Source: Mycobacterium sp. 236(2023)
GTDB lineage: Bacteria; Actinomycetota; Actinomycetes; Mycobacteriales; Mycobacteriaceae
Reading direction: 5' to 3'
DNA: 64,000 nt
Assembly: GCF_029623955.1 (NCBI RefSeq)
Contig: NZ_JARSBP010000010.1
Coordinates: 124,001-188,000 of the forward strand
A program made the position numbers and the translations under genes. Under the pieces are notes generated by a model. That model saw nothing but the letters and a program-made list of their open reading frames with translations, did no database searches and was not told the DNA's origin. Below, piece by piece: positions 52,931-62,491 of this stretch. Every line of letters begins with the position of its first letter. Position 1 is the stretch's first letter.

Positions 52931-53856
52931 CGGTCGTGGCGCCGCAGAACGTCCAGTGCGTGCTGCAGGTCGGCGGGATACGGGCTGGTGATCTCGATCC
53001 ACCTGCCGTCGGCGGGATGCGCGAACGCCAACGACCGGGCGTGCAGCCACTGCCGTTCCAGCTCAAGCTTTTTCGCAAGCGTCGGATCGGCGCCGTACGT
53101 CAGATCACCGCAGCACGGATGGTGCAGCGCCGAGAAATGGACGCGGATCTGGTGCGTGCGGCCCGTCTCGAGGTGGACGTCGAGCAGGCTCGCCGCCTGA
53201 TGCGCCTCCAGCGTGTCGTAATGCGTGACGCTGTGCCTGCCGCCCTCGACGACCGCGAATTTCCAGTCATGCCCGCGGTGCCGTCCGATCGGGGCGTCGA
53301 TGGTCCCACTCGACGGATCCGGATGCCCCTGAACGAGAGCGTGATAGCGCTTCTCGACGGTGCGCTGCTTGAAAGCGCGCTTGAGCACCGTGTAAGCGCG
53401 CTCCGACAGCGCCACCACCATGACGCCGGATGTGCCGACGTCGAGCCTGTGCACGATGCCCTGACGCTCGTGAATCCCGGAGGTGCTGATCCGGAAACCG
53501 GCCGCCGCCAGCCCGCCCAGCACCGTCGGCCCGTGCCAGCCGACCGTCGCGTGCGCCGCGACCCCCGGCGGCTTGTCGACCGCGACGATGTCGTCGTCGG
53601 AGTACAGGATGTCCATGCCCTCGATGTCGACTGGCGTATTCTCCACCGGCGCAGGCGCTTCCGGCAGCCGCACCTCCAGCCACGCACCCTCGACCAGTTT
53701 GTCCGACTTGCCCGCGGGGGCACCGTCGAGTTCCACGCCGCCGTCCTCGGCGATCGCCGCAGCCGCCGTGCGAGACAACCCGAGCAAGCGGGCCAGGCCG
53801 GCGTCGACACGCATCCCCGCGAGCCCCTCCGGCACCGGCATCGACCGGGTCGTCAT
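52927..53856 (-). CDS. RluA/RluD family pseudouridine synthase
   Basis: The protein has 309 residues. An N-terminal S4 RNA-binding domain (about 10-70; [19 protein letters not shown]) precedes the catalytic domain with the nucleophile Asp in [14 protein letters not shown] and further motifs YHALVQG and [13 protein letters not shown]. Being next to lspA matches Rv1540. Which uridines it modifies (23S rRNA is usual) cannot be told. ATG 53856 overlaps the lspA stop as ATGA. Confidence 0.93.
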   Translation of the reverse strand: MTTRSMPVPEGLAGMRVDAGLARLLGLSRTAAAAIAEDGGVELDGAPAGKSDKLVEGAWLEVRLPEAPAPVENTPVDIEGMDILYSDDDIVAVDKPPGVAAHATVGWHGPTVLGGLAAAGFRISTSGIHERQGIVHRLDVGTSGVMVVALSERAYTVLKRAFKQRTVEKRYHALVQGHPDPSSGTIDAPIGRHRGHDWKFAVVEGGRHSVTHYDTLEAHQAASLLDVHLETGRTHQIRVHFSALHHPCCGDLTYGADPTLAKKLELERQWLHARSLAFAHPADGRWIEITSPYPADLQHALDVLRRHDR

Positions 53857-54416
53857 CCTTCTTCTGCGCTGTCCGGCTTGCGCCGCCCGACCGTATCGAA
53901 GTCGAAGCCGAACAACGACAGCACGACGAGCAGGATCGCCCCGCCGACCACGGCGGGATCGGCCACGTTGAACACGGGCCACCAGCCGATGGACAGGAAG
54001 TCGACGACGTGACCGCGCAGCGGGCCCGGCGAGCGGAAGAACCGGTCGACCAGGTTGCCCAGAGCACCGCCGAGAATCATCCCGAGGCCGAGCGCCCACC
54101 ACGGTGAGACAAGCCTGCGGCCCATCCAGATGATGCCGATGACGACGCCTGTTGCGACGAGGGTCAGGACCCACGTGTAGCCGGTGGCCATCGAGAACGC
54201 CGCGCCCGAGTTGCGCACCAGCGTCCACGTGACCGTGTCGCCGATGATCGACACCGGCTGGCCCGGAGTCAGCAGCTTCACCGCGAGAACCTTGGTGACG
54301 ACGTCGAGCGCGAGCACCACCGCGGCCACGGAGAGGAGCAGGCGCAGCCGGCGCGCCGGTGTCGTCTGCGCAGTCTCGGTCGCAGGCTCGGCCGGGCTCG
54401 ATGATTCATCCGTCAC
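53853..54416 (-). CDS. lspA: Lipoprotein signal peptidase
   Basis: The protein has 187 residues with four membrane helices. The two catalytic Asp residues lie in [12 protein letters not shown] and FNVADPAV. It cleaves prolipoproteins after lipid transfer by Lgt, whose gene is also in this window, about 46 kb away. An N-terminal polar stretch of about 23 residues precedes helix 1. GTG start at 54416, divergent from ansA across 42 bp. Confidence 0.96.
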   Translation of the reverse strand: MTDESSSPAEPATETAQTTPARRLRLLLSVAAVVLALDVVTKVLAVKLLTPGQPVSIIGDTVTWTLVRNSGAAFSMATGYTWVLTLVATGVVIGIIWMGRRLVSPWWALGLGMILGGALGNLVDRFFRSPGPLRGHVVDFLSIGWWPVFNVADPAVVGGAILLVVLSLFGFDFDTVGRRKPDSAEEG

Positions 54417-54458
54417 GCCCCCATCATCGCAAAGAGCCGGTGGGGAACAATTCCACCC

Positions 54459-55361
54459 ATGGGTCGCCTCGTCGTCATAGCCACCGGTGGCACCATCTCG
54501 ACCAGCTCCGGGGTCGACGGTGTGAAGCGGCCCACCCGCTCGGGCGCCGACCTCACCGAGGGACTCGACGTCGCGGTCGTCGACGCGCTGTCACTCGACA
54601 GCTCGCAGCTAATCCCGGCCGACTGGGACCGCGTCGCGGCCGCGGTCCGGCAGGCCGCCGCGGCCGACACCACCGACGGCATCGTCATCACGCACGGCAC
54701 GGACACGATGGAGGAGACCGCGCTGTGGCTCGAACTCACCTACGACGGCGCCGCGCCGGTGGTGCTCACCGGTTCCCAGCGCAGCGCCGATGCGCCAGAC
54801 GCAGACGGGCCCACCAACCTGCGTGACGCGCTGGCGGTTGCGGGCGATCCGCAGTGGCGCGGACTGGGCGTCCTGGTCAGCTTCGCCGGCGCGGTGTTCG
54901 AGCCGCTCGGCGTGCACAAAGTTGCCACGACGGATCTGCAGAGCTTCGCCGGAACCCGGGCCGGCAGTGGGAAGTCCCGCCCGTCCCTGGGGCCGCTGAC
55001 GGCGTCCGACGCCCCGCGCGTCGACATCGTCGCCGCCTACCCGGGTGCCGACGCCGCGGCGCTGGATGCGTGCGTCGCCGCGGGCGCGCGCGGCATCGTC
55101 CTGCAGGGGCTGGGCTCCGGCAACGCCGGGGCCGCGCTGATCGACGGCGTCCGCAGGCATTGCCGCGACGGCGTGACCGTCGTGGTGTCGACGAGGGTGC
55201 CCGGCGGCCGGGTCAGTCCGGGATACGGGCCGGGGCGCGATCTCGTCGACGCCGGCGCGATCGTCGCGTCGCGGCTACGGCCGCCTCAGGCACGCGTGTT
55301 GCTGATGGCCGCGCTCGCCGCGGGTCAACCAGTTCAGGACGCGTTCGGACGCTGGGGCTGA
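54459..55361 (+). CDS. ansA: L-asparaginase
   Basis: The protein has 300 residues and is a type I/II amidohydrolase that turns asparagine into aspartate and ammonia. Catalytic Thr motifs are [10 protein letters not shown] near the N-terminus and [12 protein letters not shown] (about 74-85). There is no signal peptide, so it is probably cytosolic. Its stop TGA is directly followed by the convergent dinX stop (TGATCA), with no bases between the genes. Confidence 0.93.
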   Translation: MGRLVVIATGGTISTSSGVDGVKRPTRSGADLTEGLDVAVVDALSLDSSQLIPADWDRVAAAVRQAAAADTTDGIVITHGTDTMEETALWLELTYDGAAPVVLTGSQRSADAPDADGPTNLRDALAVAGDPQWRGLGVLVSFAGAVFEPLGVHKVATTDLQSFAGTRAGSGKSRPSLGPLTASDAPRVDIVAAYPGADAAALDACVAAGARGIVLQGLGSGNAGAALIDGVRRHCRDGVTVVVSTRVPGGRVSPGYGPGRDLVDAGAIVASRLRPPQARVLLMAALAAGQPVQDAFGRWG

Positions 55362-56717
55362 TCAGGTCTCCCGCCCGGCCATCTCAGCGACGAAGTCCGG
55401 CCAGTCGAGGCTGTCCACCGGATTCGCCCTGCTGATCGCGGGGTCGGTGGCGGACAGCGTGCGCGCAGATCCCGGACCGGTGCCGCGGGTCTCGAACCGC
55501 ACCGTCATCACCCCGTGCCCCGCGCCCTGCACCCAGCCGTGACCGAACTCGGGATGTCGGACGTCGTCACCGACACGCCACGCGGGGGCCGTCGCGGCGA
55601 CGTCGGCCAAGGTGGCAGGCAGGCTGGTGTCCGACGTCTCCTCGATCAGTCCCGCATCCGTGAACAGAGGCTCCTGCTGGACATCGGAAAGCCCCGAAAA
55701 GCCCACGCCGACAAGCCGAACGGGCCCGATGTCGACGGGGTCGAGCAGCAGCCTGCGCGCCGTGCGGATGAGAGTGGCGGCGTCGGTCGTCGCGTATGGC
55801 AGCGTCGCCGACCGCGTCAGCGTGCTCATGTCGGACCGTTTGAGTTTCACCGTGACGGTGCGTGCTCCCCTGCCGTCCTTCTCCAGCCGGCGGTGGGCGT
55901 GGTCGCCGATCGGACCCATCGCCTCGCGAAGTTGCGCGATCGTCGTCAGGTCCTCGGCGAACGTCGACTCGGCGCTGATCTGTTTGGCGGGCGCGTTCTC
56001 GGCCACCGGCCGGTCGTCGATACCGCGCGCGAGCCGGTGCAGCGCGGGACCAACCGTGGCTCCCAGGATGTCGGCCACCTCGGTCTCGCTGAGCGCGGCG
56101 AACGCACCGACGGTGTCGATCCCGAGCCGGTGCAACCGCTCCTCGGCGACGGGCCCGATGCCCCACAGGCGCCGCACCGGGAGGCCCGCCAGCAGCGTCA
56201 GCTCGACGTCCCTGCCGACGACGCGGATGCCGTCCGGTTTCGCCAGCCCAGACGCGATCTTCGCGATCTGCTTGCCCGAACCCGCGCCGACGGACGCCAC
56301 CAGTCCCGTCTCCGCCAGCACCCGGGCGCGCAACTGTTCGCAGAACTCCTCGACGACGGACTCGCCTGCGCCGGCGAGTTCGGGCGGCTCGCCGAACGCC
56401 TCGTCGAACGACAGCTGTTCGAGGACGGCCACCATCGACCGGACCGTCTCGAAGACGCGCCTGCTGGCCGTGCCGTAGACGACGCCACGGGGCGGAAGGA
56501 CGACCGCGCCGGCGCCGACGAGCCTGCGGGCCTGATGCATCGGCATCGCCGAGCGGGCGCCGAACACGCGGGACTCGTAGCTGGCGCCTGCCACCACACC
56601 TCTGCCGCCGAGACCACCGACGAGTACCGGTCTGCCGCGCAGCGTCGGACGGGTCAACTGCTCCACGGACGCGAAGAACGCGTCCATGTCCAGGTGCAGG
56701 ACCCATCGACCGGCCAC
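55362..56717 (-). CDS. dinX: Y-family DNA polymerase IV
   Basis: The protein has 451 residues. It is a translesion polymerase with catalytic acidic residues in [14 protein letters not shown] (near the N-terminus) and [11 protein letters not shown]; the little-finger domain spans about 240-350. The C-terminal extra 100 residues hold [17 protein letters not shown], a small beta-barrel like those at the end of some helicases. GTG 56717 fits the family N-terminus and has TAGCAT 8 nt upstream; the ORF allows a GTG at 56762 that would overlap the divergent gene. Homologue of Rv1537. Confidence 0.92.
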   Translation of the reverse strand: MAGRWVLHLDMDAFFASVEQLTRPTLRGRPVLVGGLGGRGVVAGASYESRVFGARSAMPMHQARRLVGAGAVVLPPRGVVYGTASRRVFETVRSMVAVLEQLSFDEAFGEPPELAGAGESVVEEFCEQLRARVLAETGLVASVGAGSGKQIAKIASGLAKPDGIRVVGRDVELTLLAGLPVRRLWGIGPVAEERLHRLGIDTVGAFAALSETEVADILGATVGPALHRLARGIDDRPVAENAPAKQISAESTFAEDLTTIAQLREAMGPIGDHAHRRLEKDGRGARTVTVKLKRSDMSTLTRSATLPYATTDAATLIRTARRLLLDPVDIGPVRLVGVGFSGLSDVQQEPLFTDAGLIEETSDTSLPATLADVAATAPAWRVGDDVRHPEFGHGWVQGAGHGVMTVRFETRGTGPGSARTLSATDPAISRANPVDSLDWPDFVAEMAGRET

Positions 56718-56725
56718 AGCTGCCG

Positions 56726-56749
56726 ATGCTAGGGCGTGCCGGATAGCGT
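56726..56749. promoter_or_regulatory. Divergent -10 boxes of dinX and the S4-domain gene
   Basis: TAGCAT (56731-56726, minus strand) is 8 nt from the dinX GTG at 56717. TAGCGT (56744-56749, plus strand) is 6 nt from the GTG at 56756. Both genes would be leaderless, and the two boxes are only 12 bp apart. I saw no SOS (LexA-type) palindrome in this gap. Confidence 0.5.
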
Positions 56750-56755
56750 GGCCCC

Positions 56756-56992
56756 GTGGCACACCCGAGCGCCGAGCCTTCCGATGTCCCGATCCGTGAC
56801 GAATCGATCCGGCTCGGTCAGTTCCTGAAGCTCGCGAACCTCATCGATTCGGGCGCGGACGCCAAGTCCGTGATCGCCGACGGGCAGGTCAGCGTCAACG
56901 GCGAGGTCGAGCTGCGGCGCGGCAGGCAGCTGCGCGCCGGCGACGTCGTCGAGCTCTCGGGACGTAGCGCCCGGGTGTCCGTCACACCTTGA
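56756..56992 (+). CDS. RNA-binding S4 domain protein
   Basis: The protein has 78 residues and is little more than an S4 fold: [20 protein letters not shown], then [21 protein letters not shown] and GDVVEL, as in YbcJ/YaaA-type proteins. It probably binds structured RNA or ribosomes; a specific target is unknown. GTG 56756 with a -10 box 6 nt upstream. The last 11 bases overlap the ileS 3' end in convergent orientation. Confidence 0.87.
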   Translation: MAHPSAEPSDVPIRDESIRLGQFLKLANLIDSGADAKSVIADGQVSVNGEVELRRGRQLRAGDVVELSGRSARVSVTP

Positions 56993-59900
56993 CGATCGAG
57001 ACCCGCACGCCGTCGCCGATCTCGGCACCGTCGGCGGGCTCGCCGAACTCGAAGCTCGTCGCGAGGATCTCGCCGGCGATCAGGTCGCGATGGGTCTGCG
57101 CCCACGCCTGCTGATCGGCAGGGACCGAGATGACCACCGAGATGCGGTCGGAGACGTCGAGCCCCGTCGACTTGCGGAGCTCCTGAAGCTCGCGGATCCG
57201 GTCCTTGGCCCAGCCCTCGGCTTCCAGCTCGGGAGTGACGGTGCCGTCCAGGACCACCAGGCCCGCGCCGTCAGGCAGGGCCGCGGTGAACTCCGGATCG
57301 GCGGCCACCAGCCGCGAGCTGTACTCCTCGGGAAGAAGGACCGCAGGCCCGGCCGCAAGAGTGCCGTCGTCGTTGACGACCGCCTCACCCGCCTTGACGG
57401 CCTTGATCGCGGCTTGCACATCCTTGCCGATCCGCGGCCCTGCGACGCGGGCGTTGACGGTCAGCTCGAAGCGGCCGTGCGCGGCGATGTCGTCGGTGAG
57501 CTCGACCGTCTTGACGTTGAGCTCGTCGGCGATCAGATCCCGGTAGGGCTCCAGGCGTGCCGGGTCGTGAACGGCCACCGTCAATGTCAACAGGGGCAGT
57601 CGCACCCGCAGCTTCTTCGCCTTGCGCAGCGACGACCCGGTCGAGGCGACTTCGCGCACCAGGTCCATGTCGGCGACCAGCGCAGGATCGGCGGGCACGA
57701 CACCGTCGGCGGGCCAGTCGGTCAGGTGCACCGACCGCTCCCCCGTGACGCCCTGCCAGATCACCTCGGTGATCAACGGCAGCAGCGGGGCCGCCAGCCG
57801 GGCCGTCACCTCGAGCACGGTGTGCAGCGTGTCGATCGCGTCGGCATCCTCTTCCCAGAACCGGGACCGCGACCGCCGCACATACCAGTTCGTCAGGGCC
57901 TCGGTGAACTGCCGCAGCTGATCGCAGGCCTGCGAGATGTCGCAGACGTCCAGCGAGGCCGTCAGGTCGTCGCGAAGCACCGCGAGCTTGGCCAGGATGT
58001 AGCGGTCGAGGACGTTCGCCGAATCGGTGCGCCACGTGCCCTTCTTCGGCGCGTACAGCGCGAGGAACGTGTAGGCGTTCCACAGCGGAAGCAGCACCTG
58101 ACGCACGCCCTCACGGATGCCCTGCTCGGTGACCACCAGGTTGCCGCCGCGCAGGATCGGCGAGGCCATCAGGAACCAGCGCATCGCGTCGGAACCGTCG
58201 CGATCGAACACCTCGGACACGTCCGGGTAGTTGCGCAGCGACTTGCTCATCTTCTGGCCGTCGTTGCCGAGCACGATGCCGTGCGAGACACACGTACGGA
58301 ACGCGGGCCGGTCGAACAGCGCGGTCGCCAGGACGTGCAGCGTGTAGAACCATCCGCGGGTCTGGCCGATGTACTCGACGATGAAGTCACCCGGGAAATG
58401 GGTGTCGAACCAGTCTTCGTTCTCGAACGGATAGTGCACCTGGCCGTACGGCATCGACCCGGAGTCGAACCACACGTCGAGGACGTCCTCGATGCGGCGC
58501 ATCGTGGACTTGCCGGTCGGATCGTCGGGGTTGGGCCGGGTCAGCTCGTCGATGAAGGGCCGGTGCAGGTTGTCCGGCCGCACTCCAAAATCACGCTGGA
58601 GCTCATCCAAGCTGCCGTAGACATCGACCCGGGGATAGGCGGGATCGTCGGACTTCCACACCGGGATCGGACTGCCCCAGTATCGGTTGCGCGAGATCGA
58701 CCAGTCGCGGGCGCCTTGCAGCCACTTGCCGAACTGTCCGTCTTTGACGTGTTCGGGGTACCAGGTGATCTCCTGGTTCAGCTCGACCATCCGGTCGCGG
58801 AACTGGCTCACCTTGATGAACCACGACGACACAGCCCGGTAGATCAACGGGTTCCGGCACCGCCAGCAGTGCGGGTAGGAGTGCTCGTAGGTGTCGTGGC
58901 GGAGCAGCACCGCACCGTTGGCCGCGGCGGCGCCGGTGCCGTTCTTGAGGTCGCGGATGATCTGCGGGTTCGCATCGAACACGTGCTGGCCGGCGTAGTC
59001 GGGCACGGTCGAGTCGAAGCGGCCCTTCGAATCGACCGGGGTGACCGCGACGATGTCAGCCGTGTCGGCCGTCGCCTTGTCGTCCTCGCCGTATGCGGGC
59101 GCCATGTGCACCAGCCCGGTGCCGTCGTCGGTGCTGACGAACTCGGCGCCGAGTACCTGGAACGAGTTGACCGCATCCGGGAAGAACGGGAACGGCGGGC
59201 GATAGTGCGTACCGAGGAGCTGCTCGCCGAGGTAGGTGGCGACGGCGACGGGCTCCTCGCCGAACTCGCGCGCGTACGCGGCCAGCCGGGCTTCGGCGAG
59301 CACGAACCGGTGCCCGTCAGGGCCCTCGACGACCACGTAGCTGACCGCTGGGTTGACGGCGACAGCCTGGTTGGACGGAAGGGTCCAGGGCGTGGTGGTC
59401 CAGATCAGCAGGTAGGCACCGGCGGCCGGGCCGTCTATCGCCTCGAACCCGACGGTCAGCGCCGGGTCCTGCCGGTTCTGGTAGACGTCGTCGTCCATGC
59501 GCAGCTCGTGGCTGGACAGCGGGGTCTCGTCGTTCCAGCAGTACGGCAGCACCCGGTTGCCCTCGTAGGCGAGGCCCTTGTCCCACAGCTGTTTGAACAC
59601 CCAGATCACCGACTCCATGAAGCCGATGTCGAGGGTCTTGTAGTCGTTGTCGAAGTCGACCCACCGCGCCTGACGGGTGACGTAGTCGCGCCACTCGCCG
59701 GTGTACTTCAGGACGGATGCGCGGCAGGCGTCGTTGAACTTCGCGATGCCCATCTCTTCGATCTGGGCTTTGTCGGTGATGCCGAGCTGGCGCTGCACCT
59801 CAAGTTCAGCGGGCAGGCCATGGGTGTCCCAGCCGAAGCGACGTTCCACCTTGTATCCGCGCATCGTCCGATAGCGGGGCACGATGTCCTTGACGTAGCC

Positions 59901-60113
59901 CGTCAGAAGGTGGCCGTAGTGCGGAAGGCCGTTGGCGAAGGGCGGTCCGTCGTAGAAGACATACTCCGGCGCTCCGTCGCGCTGCGCGATGCTGGCGCGG
60001 AAGGTGTCGTCGCTGTCCCAGAACTTGAGCACCTCGGTTTCCAGCGCCGGGAACTTCGGCGCACCGGAAGTGGGCTTGGGATATGCGCTCACGTCGTAGG
60101 TCTCCTGTGCCAT
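56982..60113 (-). CDS. ileS: Isoleucyl-tRNA synthetase
   Basis: The protein has 1043 residues, the length of the eukaryotic-like IleRS used by mycobacteria. It charges tRNA-Ile. The HIGH motif is [11 protein letters not shown] (about 62-72), KMSKS lies in [13 protein letters not shown] (about 605), and an editing domain interrupts the Rossmann fold (about 200-400). The C-terminal part resembles the class without the short zinc motif and may be related to mupirocin resistance. Expression is expected to be controlled by the T-box leader upstream. Confidence 0.96.
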   Translation of the reverse strand: MAQETYDVSAYPKPTSGAPKFPALETEVLKFWDSDDTFRASIAQRDGAPEYVFYDGPPFANGLPHYGHLLTGYVKDIVPRYRTMRGYKVERRFGWDTHGLPAELEVQRQLGITDKAQIEEMGIAKFNDACRASVLKYTGEWRDYVTRQARWVDFDNDYKTLDIGFMESVIWVFKQLWDKGLAYEGNRVLPYCWNDETPLSSHELRMDDDVYQNRQDPALTVGFEAIDGPAAGAYLLIWTTTPWTLPSNQAVAVNPAVSYVVVEGPDGHRFVLAEARLAAYAREFGEEPVAVATYLGEQLLGTHYRPPFPFFPDAVNSFQVLGAEFVSTDDGTGLVHMAPAYGEDDKATADTADIVAVTPVDSKGRFDSTVPDYAGQHVFDANPQIIRDLKNGTGAAAANGAVLLRHDTYEHSYPHCWRCRNPLIYRAVSSWFIKVSQFRDRMVELNQEITWYPEHVKDGQFGKWLQGARDWSISRNRYWGSPIPVWKSDDPAYPRVDVYGSLDELQRDFGVRPDNLHRPFIDELTRPNPDDPTGKSTMRRIEDVLDVWFDSGSMPYGQVHYPFENEDWFDTHFPGDFIVEYIGQTRGWFYTLHVLATALFDRPAFRTCVSHGIVLGNDGQKMSKSLRNYPDVSEVFDRDGSDAMRWFLMASPILRGGNLVVTEQGIREGVRQVLLPLWNAYTFLALYAPKKGTWRTDSANVLDRYILAKLAVLRDDLTASLDVCDISQACDQLRQFTEALTNWYVRRSRSRFWEEDADAIDTLHTVLEVTARLAAPLLPLITEVIWQGVTGERSVHLTDWPADGVVPADPALVADMDLVREVASTGSSLRKAKKLRVRLPLLTLTVAVHDPARLEPYRDLIADELNVKTVELTDDIAAHGRFELTVNARVAGPRIGKDVQAAIKAVKAGEAVVNDDGTLAAGPAVLLPEEYSSRLVAADPEFTAALPDGAGLVVLDGTVTPELEAEGWAKDRIRELQELRKSTGLDVSDRISVVISVPADQQAWAQTHRDLIAGEILATSFEFGEPADGAEIGDGVRVSIVKV

Positions 60114-60309
60114 ACAGAATCAAGGCACGGGGACGAACGTCGCGCTGGTGCGCGAGCGCCGCGGTACCACCCCGCTTGCACACGCGAACGTGCGCCACTC
60201 AAAAGTCAGGGCGATGACGGGCCCACCCGTCCGGTTCTACTGGGCGTGAGTCGACAGACTCACAGCTGTTCTTCCGAAGACTCCCCGGTGATGGCCGGAT
60301 CAACGCCGA
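60114..60309 (-). promoter_or_regulatory. T-box riboswitch leader of ileS
   Basis: The minus-strand RNA carries GGTGGTACCGCGG, with the T-box core TGGTACCGCGG at 60169-60159; its TGGT pairs with the free tRNA acceptor end. An ATC at 60292-60290 in GGCCATCACCGGGG is the likely isoleucine specifier in a short stem I, with GAGTC and TTCGGAAGAAC arms nearby. This is the compact translational T-box known for actinobacterial ileS. A -10 box TAAACT (60321-60316) sets the start near 60309. Uncharged tRNA-Ile should free the ribosome-binding region. Confidence 0.9.
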
Positions 60310-60315
60310 TGGACC

Positions 60316-60321
60316 AGTTTA
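60316..60321 (-). promoter_or_regulatory. -10 box of the ileS leader
   Basis: TAAACT on the minus strand fits TANNNT and places the transcript start just before the T-box stem I. No clear -35 box is seen. Confidence 0.45.
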
Positions 60322-60338
60322 GCGGCGACGTGCGCCGC
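60322..60338 (-). terminator. GC hairpin downstream of the NRPS-like gene
   Basis: GCGGCG and CGCCGC pair around a 5-nt loop, 7 nt past the stop of the upstream gene and directly before the ileS -10 box. There is no T-run. It could end that transcript, but is short. Confidence 0.35.
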
Positions 60339-60344
60339 GGGAAA

Positions 60345-60953
60345 TCACAGGGGCGCAGCGGCGTCCGAGGTGATGTCGATGACCGCGAGCGGAAACTGGT
60401 CGGCCATCTCTTCGACGGAGTAGGCGTCGAAGCGCGCCGCGTCGTACCACCAGTCGATCTGCAGCAGACCGTCCACGCGCTGCACGCGAAGCTCGAGGGC
60501 GCGGCCGGCCGGCTCGTCGACCAGTCCTGCGACGGCCACATTCAGCAGCAGGTCCGCCTGTGCGCTGGCGCGTCCGGGGGCTCCGGCCAGTGCACTGTGT
60601 GCTCCCTGCAGCATTTCCGTCGGGCCCATCGGCTGAGCGTCCGAGCAGATCAGAGTCACGGGGTGACTCAGCCAGCGATGACCACCGGTGACGTCGACCG
60701 TCACGGTGCCCTCGCCACGGGTCCGGCCCAGGGTGCGGCCCAGTGCAGCGAGGAGGATCTCCTCGATCTGCACACCGAGCCACTCTGCCGCCGAGTCGAG
60801 TTCCTCGGTCAGTTCGCTCGAAGGAGAGGTACTGAACTTCTCTAGTTGAGCGGGCAGTGCGTCGATCGTGGGGTGATCGAACACATCCAGGGTTTCCGGT
60901 GCGGAGTAGACGGGCCGTTGTTTGACCTCGTCTGCGATGTATGGAGCGACCAT
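60345..60953 (-). CDS. Protein resembling an NRPS post-condensation domain
   Basis: The protein has 202 residues. The order of segments (ILLAALGRTLGRTRGEGTVT, then an RALELRVQRVDGLLQIDWWYD block, ending VEEMADQFPLAVIDI) resembles the TIGR01720-type C-terminal part of condensation/epimerisation domains. No HHxxxDG catalytic motif, carrier or adenylation domain is present, so it is not an NRPS enzyme by itself. A remnant or an exapted binding protein are both possible. ATG 60953 is the likely start. It is divergent from the HTH gene across a region with TCCCAAA-type repeats. Confidence 0.55.
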   Translation of the reverse strand: MVAPYIADEVKQRPVYSAPETLDVFDHPTIDALPAQLEKFSTSPSSELTEELDSAAEWLGVQIEEILLAALGRTLGRTRGEGTVTVDVTGGHRWLSHPVTLICSDAQPMGPTEMLQGAHSALAGAPGRASAQADLLLNVAVAGLVDEPAGRALELRVQRVDGLLQIDWWYDAARFDAYSVEEMADQFPLAVIDITSDAAAPL

Positions 60954-60975
60954 GCGACTTACCGTACAGCGAATG

Positions 60976-61069
60976 TCCCAAATTTGGGAGAGGGGTCCCA
61001 AAATCGTGACGACGTTGTCAATTAAGAACGTGTTATCTATTTGCCGGGAGGGGCTGCCCAAAGCTGGGA
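60976..61069. promoter_or_regulatory. Repeated TCCCAAA-type palindromes in a divergent promoter region
   Basis: TCCCAAATTTGGGA at 60976-60989 is a perfect 14-bp palindrome. A half-site TCCCAAAA follows at 60996-61003. GCCCAAAGCTGGGA at 61056-61069 is a related imperfect copy. The first two lie next to the start at 60953 and the third just before the -10 box of the HTH gene, so one regulator, likely the HTH protein, could control both directions. Confidence 0.55.
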
Positions 61070-61077
61070 TCAGGCGT

Positions 61078-61083
61078 TATGGT
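61078..61083 (+). promoter_or_regulatory. -10 box of the HTH gene
   Basis: TATGGT lies 6 nt before the ATG at 61090 and directly after the last TCCCAAA-type palindrome. It predicts a leaderless mRNA open to repression. Confidence 0.5.
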
Positions 61084-61089
61084 GTTGTG

Positions 61090-61464
61090 ATGCCCCGTAC
61101 GGATGAGAACGGCAGACAGCTGAAAGCCCTGCTCGACTACCTCCTCGACGGAGAGATCGATGCCAAGGACATTTTTGACGCGCTCGGCATTTCAAGCAGC
61201 ACCTATTACCGGCGGATCAAAGAAGCCGACTATCCCAATGCCGAAGAGCTTCGCCTCGTGGCCGACCGGTTCACACTTAGCTACCCGGATCTTCAGATTC
61301 AGTTCGGCCTGATGAGTCGGCAAGAGGTTTGGCAGTACATCGAAGCGGTCGGACCGGCCCCCCTTGCGGTCGCAACACTGCCTGACACCAGCGTAAATAC
61401 TGTGGCGAAGCAGCGGACGAAGCTGTCGGACCTGACACCGCGACTGGATGCGCCTCCCCTTTAG
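61090..61464 (+). CDS. Small helix-turn-helix DNA-binding protein
   Basis: The protein has 124 residues. Residues about 24-48 (IDAKDIFDALGISSSTYYRR) form a helix-turn-helix similar to those in small phage-type repressors, and the following segment to about 80 is helical. The C-terminal 40 residues are polar and likely disordered. ATG 61090 is chosen by the -10 box 6 nt upstream; the frame stays open to 60922. It probably binds the nearby TCCCAAA-type palindromes. A membrane protein gene follows 53 nt downstream. Confidence 0.72.
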   Translation: MPRTDENGRQLKALLDYLLDGEIDAKDIFDALGISSSTYYRRIKEADYPNAEELRLVADRFTLSYPDLQIQFGLMSRQEVWQYIEAVGPAPLAVATLPDTSVNTVAKQRTKLSDLTPRLDAPPL

Positions 61465-61477
61465 CGGCATTAGCCCT

Positions 61478-61483
61478 TACAAT
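61478..61483 (+). promoter_or_regulatory. Possible internal promoter of the membrane protein gene
   Basis: TACAAT in the 53-bp gap after the HTH gene is a strong -10 hexamer and would give a leader of about 28 nt for the ATG at 61518. No -35 consensus is seen. Confidence 0.35.
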
Positions 61484-61517
61484 TTGCTGAACCCGTTCCG
61501 CCCGAAAGCGACCCCCC

Positions 61518-62252
61518 ATGGCCCTGGCATCTCTGATCGCGATCACGCTCATGTGCATCGCGTGGAGCCTGTGGATTCGCCGCGTGACGTGGTCGTGCCG
61601 CTGGGAGGTGGCCGCGACCCTCAATATCGCCCTCCAGGGCGCCGCAGTTCTGCTGATGTCACCCCTGGCGTCGGAGACGATCGGCCCGTGGCTGTATTCG
61701 CTGACAGGTAAGTGGAACCTCGAGGATTACCTCGGACACGATTGCTACATCGTCGCCGCGTCGGCAGTTGTCTACAACGCCCTCGGACGGCTCGAACAGG
61801 ACAACGCTCTCCAGCAACGCTTCCGGCAGCATGTCGAGTTGCCTGCGACGGTCTGTATTCCGGTGCTGCTCGCCGCGTTCTGGCTCGGCAACGGCGCCTC
61901 GATCTACCGGCCCGACTTCTTCGACGTGCCGACCGATCTGTGGCTCAACCTATATTGGCTGCTGCTCTGCGGCATCTTGATCTACCTGCTCGTCTACTGC
62001 GGGCGCGCCTTGATGATCCTGCGCACCGACCCGCGCTCGCGCCCGATCGCGAACACCTACCTTTTCGCCTGTGGCATGGGCATCCTTGCCTGCGTCGTCC
62101 GGATCATCACCGCGTTCGTGCCGCAGTTCCAGACCGTCCAGGGCACCACATTGGTCTGGATTTTCGCGTGCGCCTGCGGCGCCGGCTTCGCTCTGACATC
62201 CGCACACTCGTGGCGGATCAAGACGAAGTGGTTCTCGCGCGCCAATCAGTAG
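61518..62252 (+). CDS. Multi-pass membrane protein of unknown function
   Basis: The protein has 244 residues and about seven hydrophobic helices. It starts directly with a helix (ALASLIAITLMCIAW), has further helices up to about 225, and ends with a short basic tail (WRIKTKWFSRANQ). The layout and its pairing with a small HTH gene recall the actinobacterial MAB_1171c-like membrane proteins, but I am not sure of the family. It carries no motif for transport or catalysis that I recognise. There is little Shine-Dalgarno signal. Confidence 0.65.
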   Translation: MALASLIAITLMCIAWSLWIRRVTWSCRWEVAATLNIALQGAAVLLMSPLASETIGPWLYSLTGKWNLEDYLGHDCYIVAASAVVYNALGRLEQDNALQQRFRQHVELPATVCIPVLLAAFWLGNGASIYRPDFFDVPTDLWLNLYWLLLCGILIYLLVYCGRALMILRTDPRSRPIANTYLFACGMGILACVVRIITAFVPQFQTVQGTTLVWIFACACGAGFALTSAHSWRIKTKWFSRANQ

Positions 62253-62491
62253 TTCCGGCTAGTCGCAGCACCAGCGCGCCCTTCACTTCCGGCCGGCTCG
62301 CGGCCACGTGGGCGAATGTGGCACCGTGCGCCAGCAACTGTGGGACCGCGTCCCGCAGAATCCCGGGACCGCCAACGCCGACGAAGCGGTGCGGCGCGAC
62401 CCGGCATCCTGATTTGCCAGAATCTCACCGCGCGTCTCGCGGTTCACGACCCACTCCGCAGTGCTCGTTGCATCAGCAACGAAAAGCGGAT
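62218..62491 (-). pseudogene. Possible decayed coding remnant
   Basis: No intact gene is found in the gap 62253-62491. On the minus strand one frame from about 62490 gives ADATSTAEWVVNRETRGEIL, and from about 62400 another frame gives VAPHRFVGVGGPGILRDA followed by HGATFAHVAASRPEVKGALV and a stop at 62218. The second part has mostly G/C-ending codons. Together they look like a frameshifted remnant of one gene. I cannot name the family with certainty, and there is no good start codon. Confidence 0.3.

Noticed and set aside
57090-60845. Open frame of about 1250 codons antisense to ileS
   Set aside because: It is the mirror of a highly conserved gene in a high-GC genome where stop codons are rare; the translation is Arg/Val/Asp-rich without domains and spans the T-box leader.
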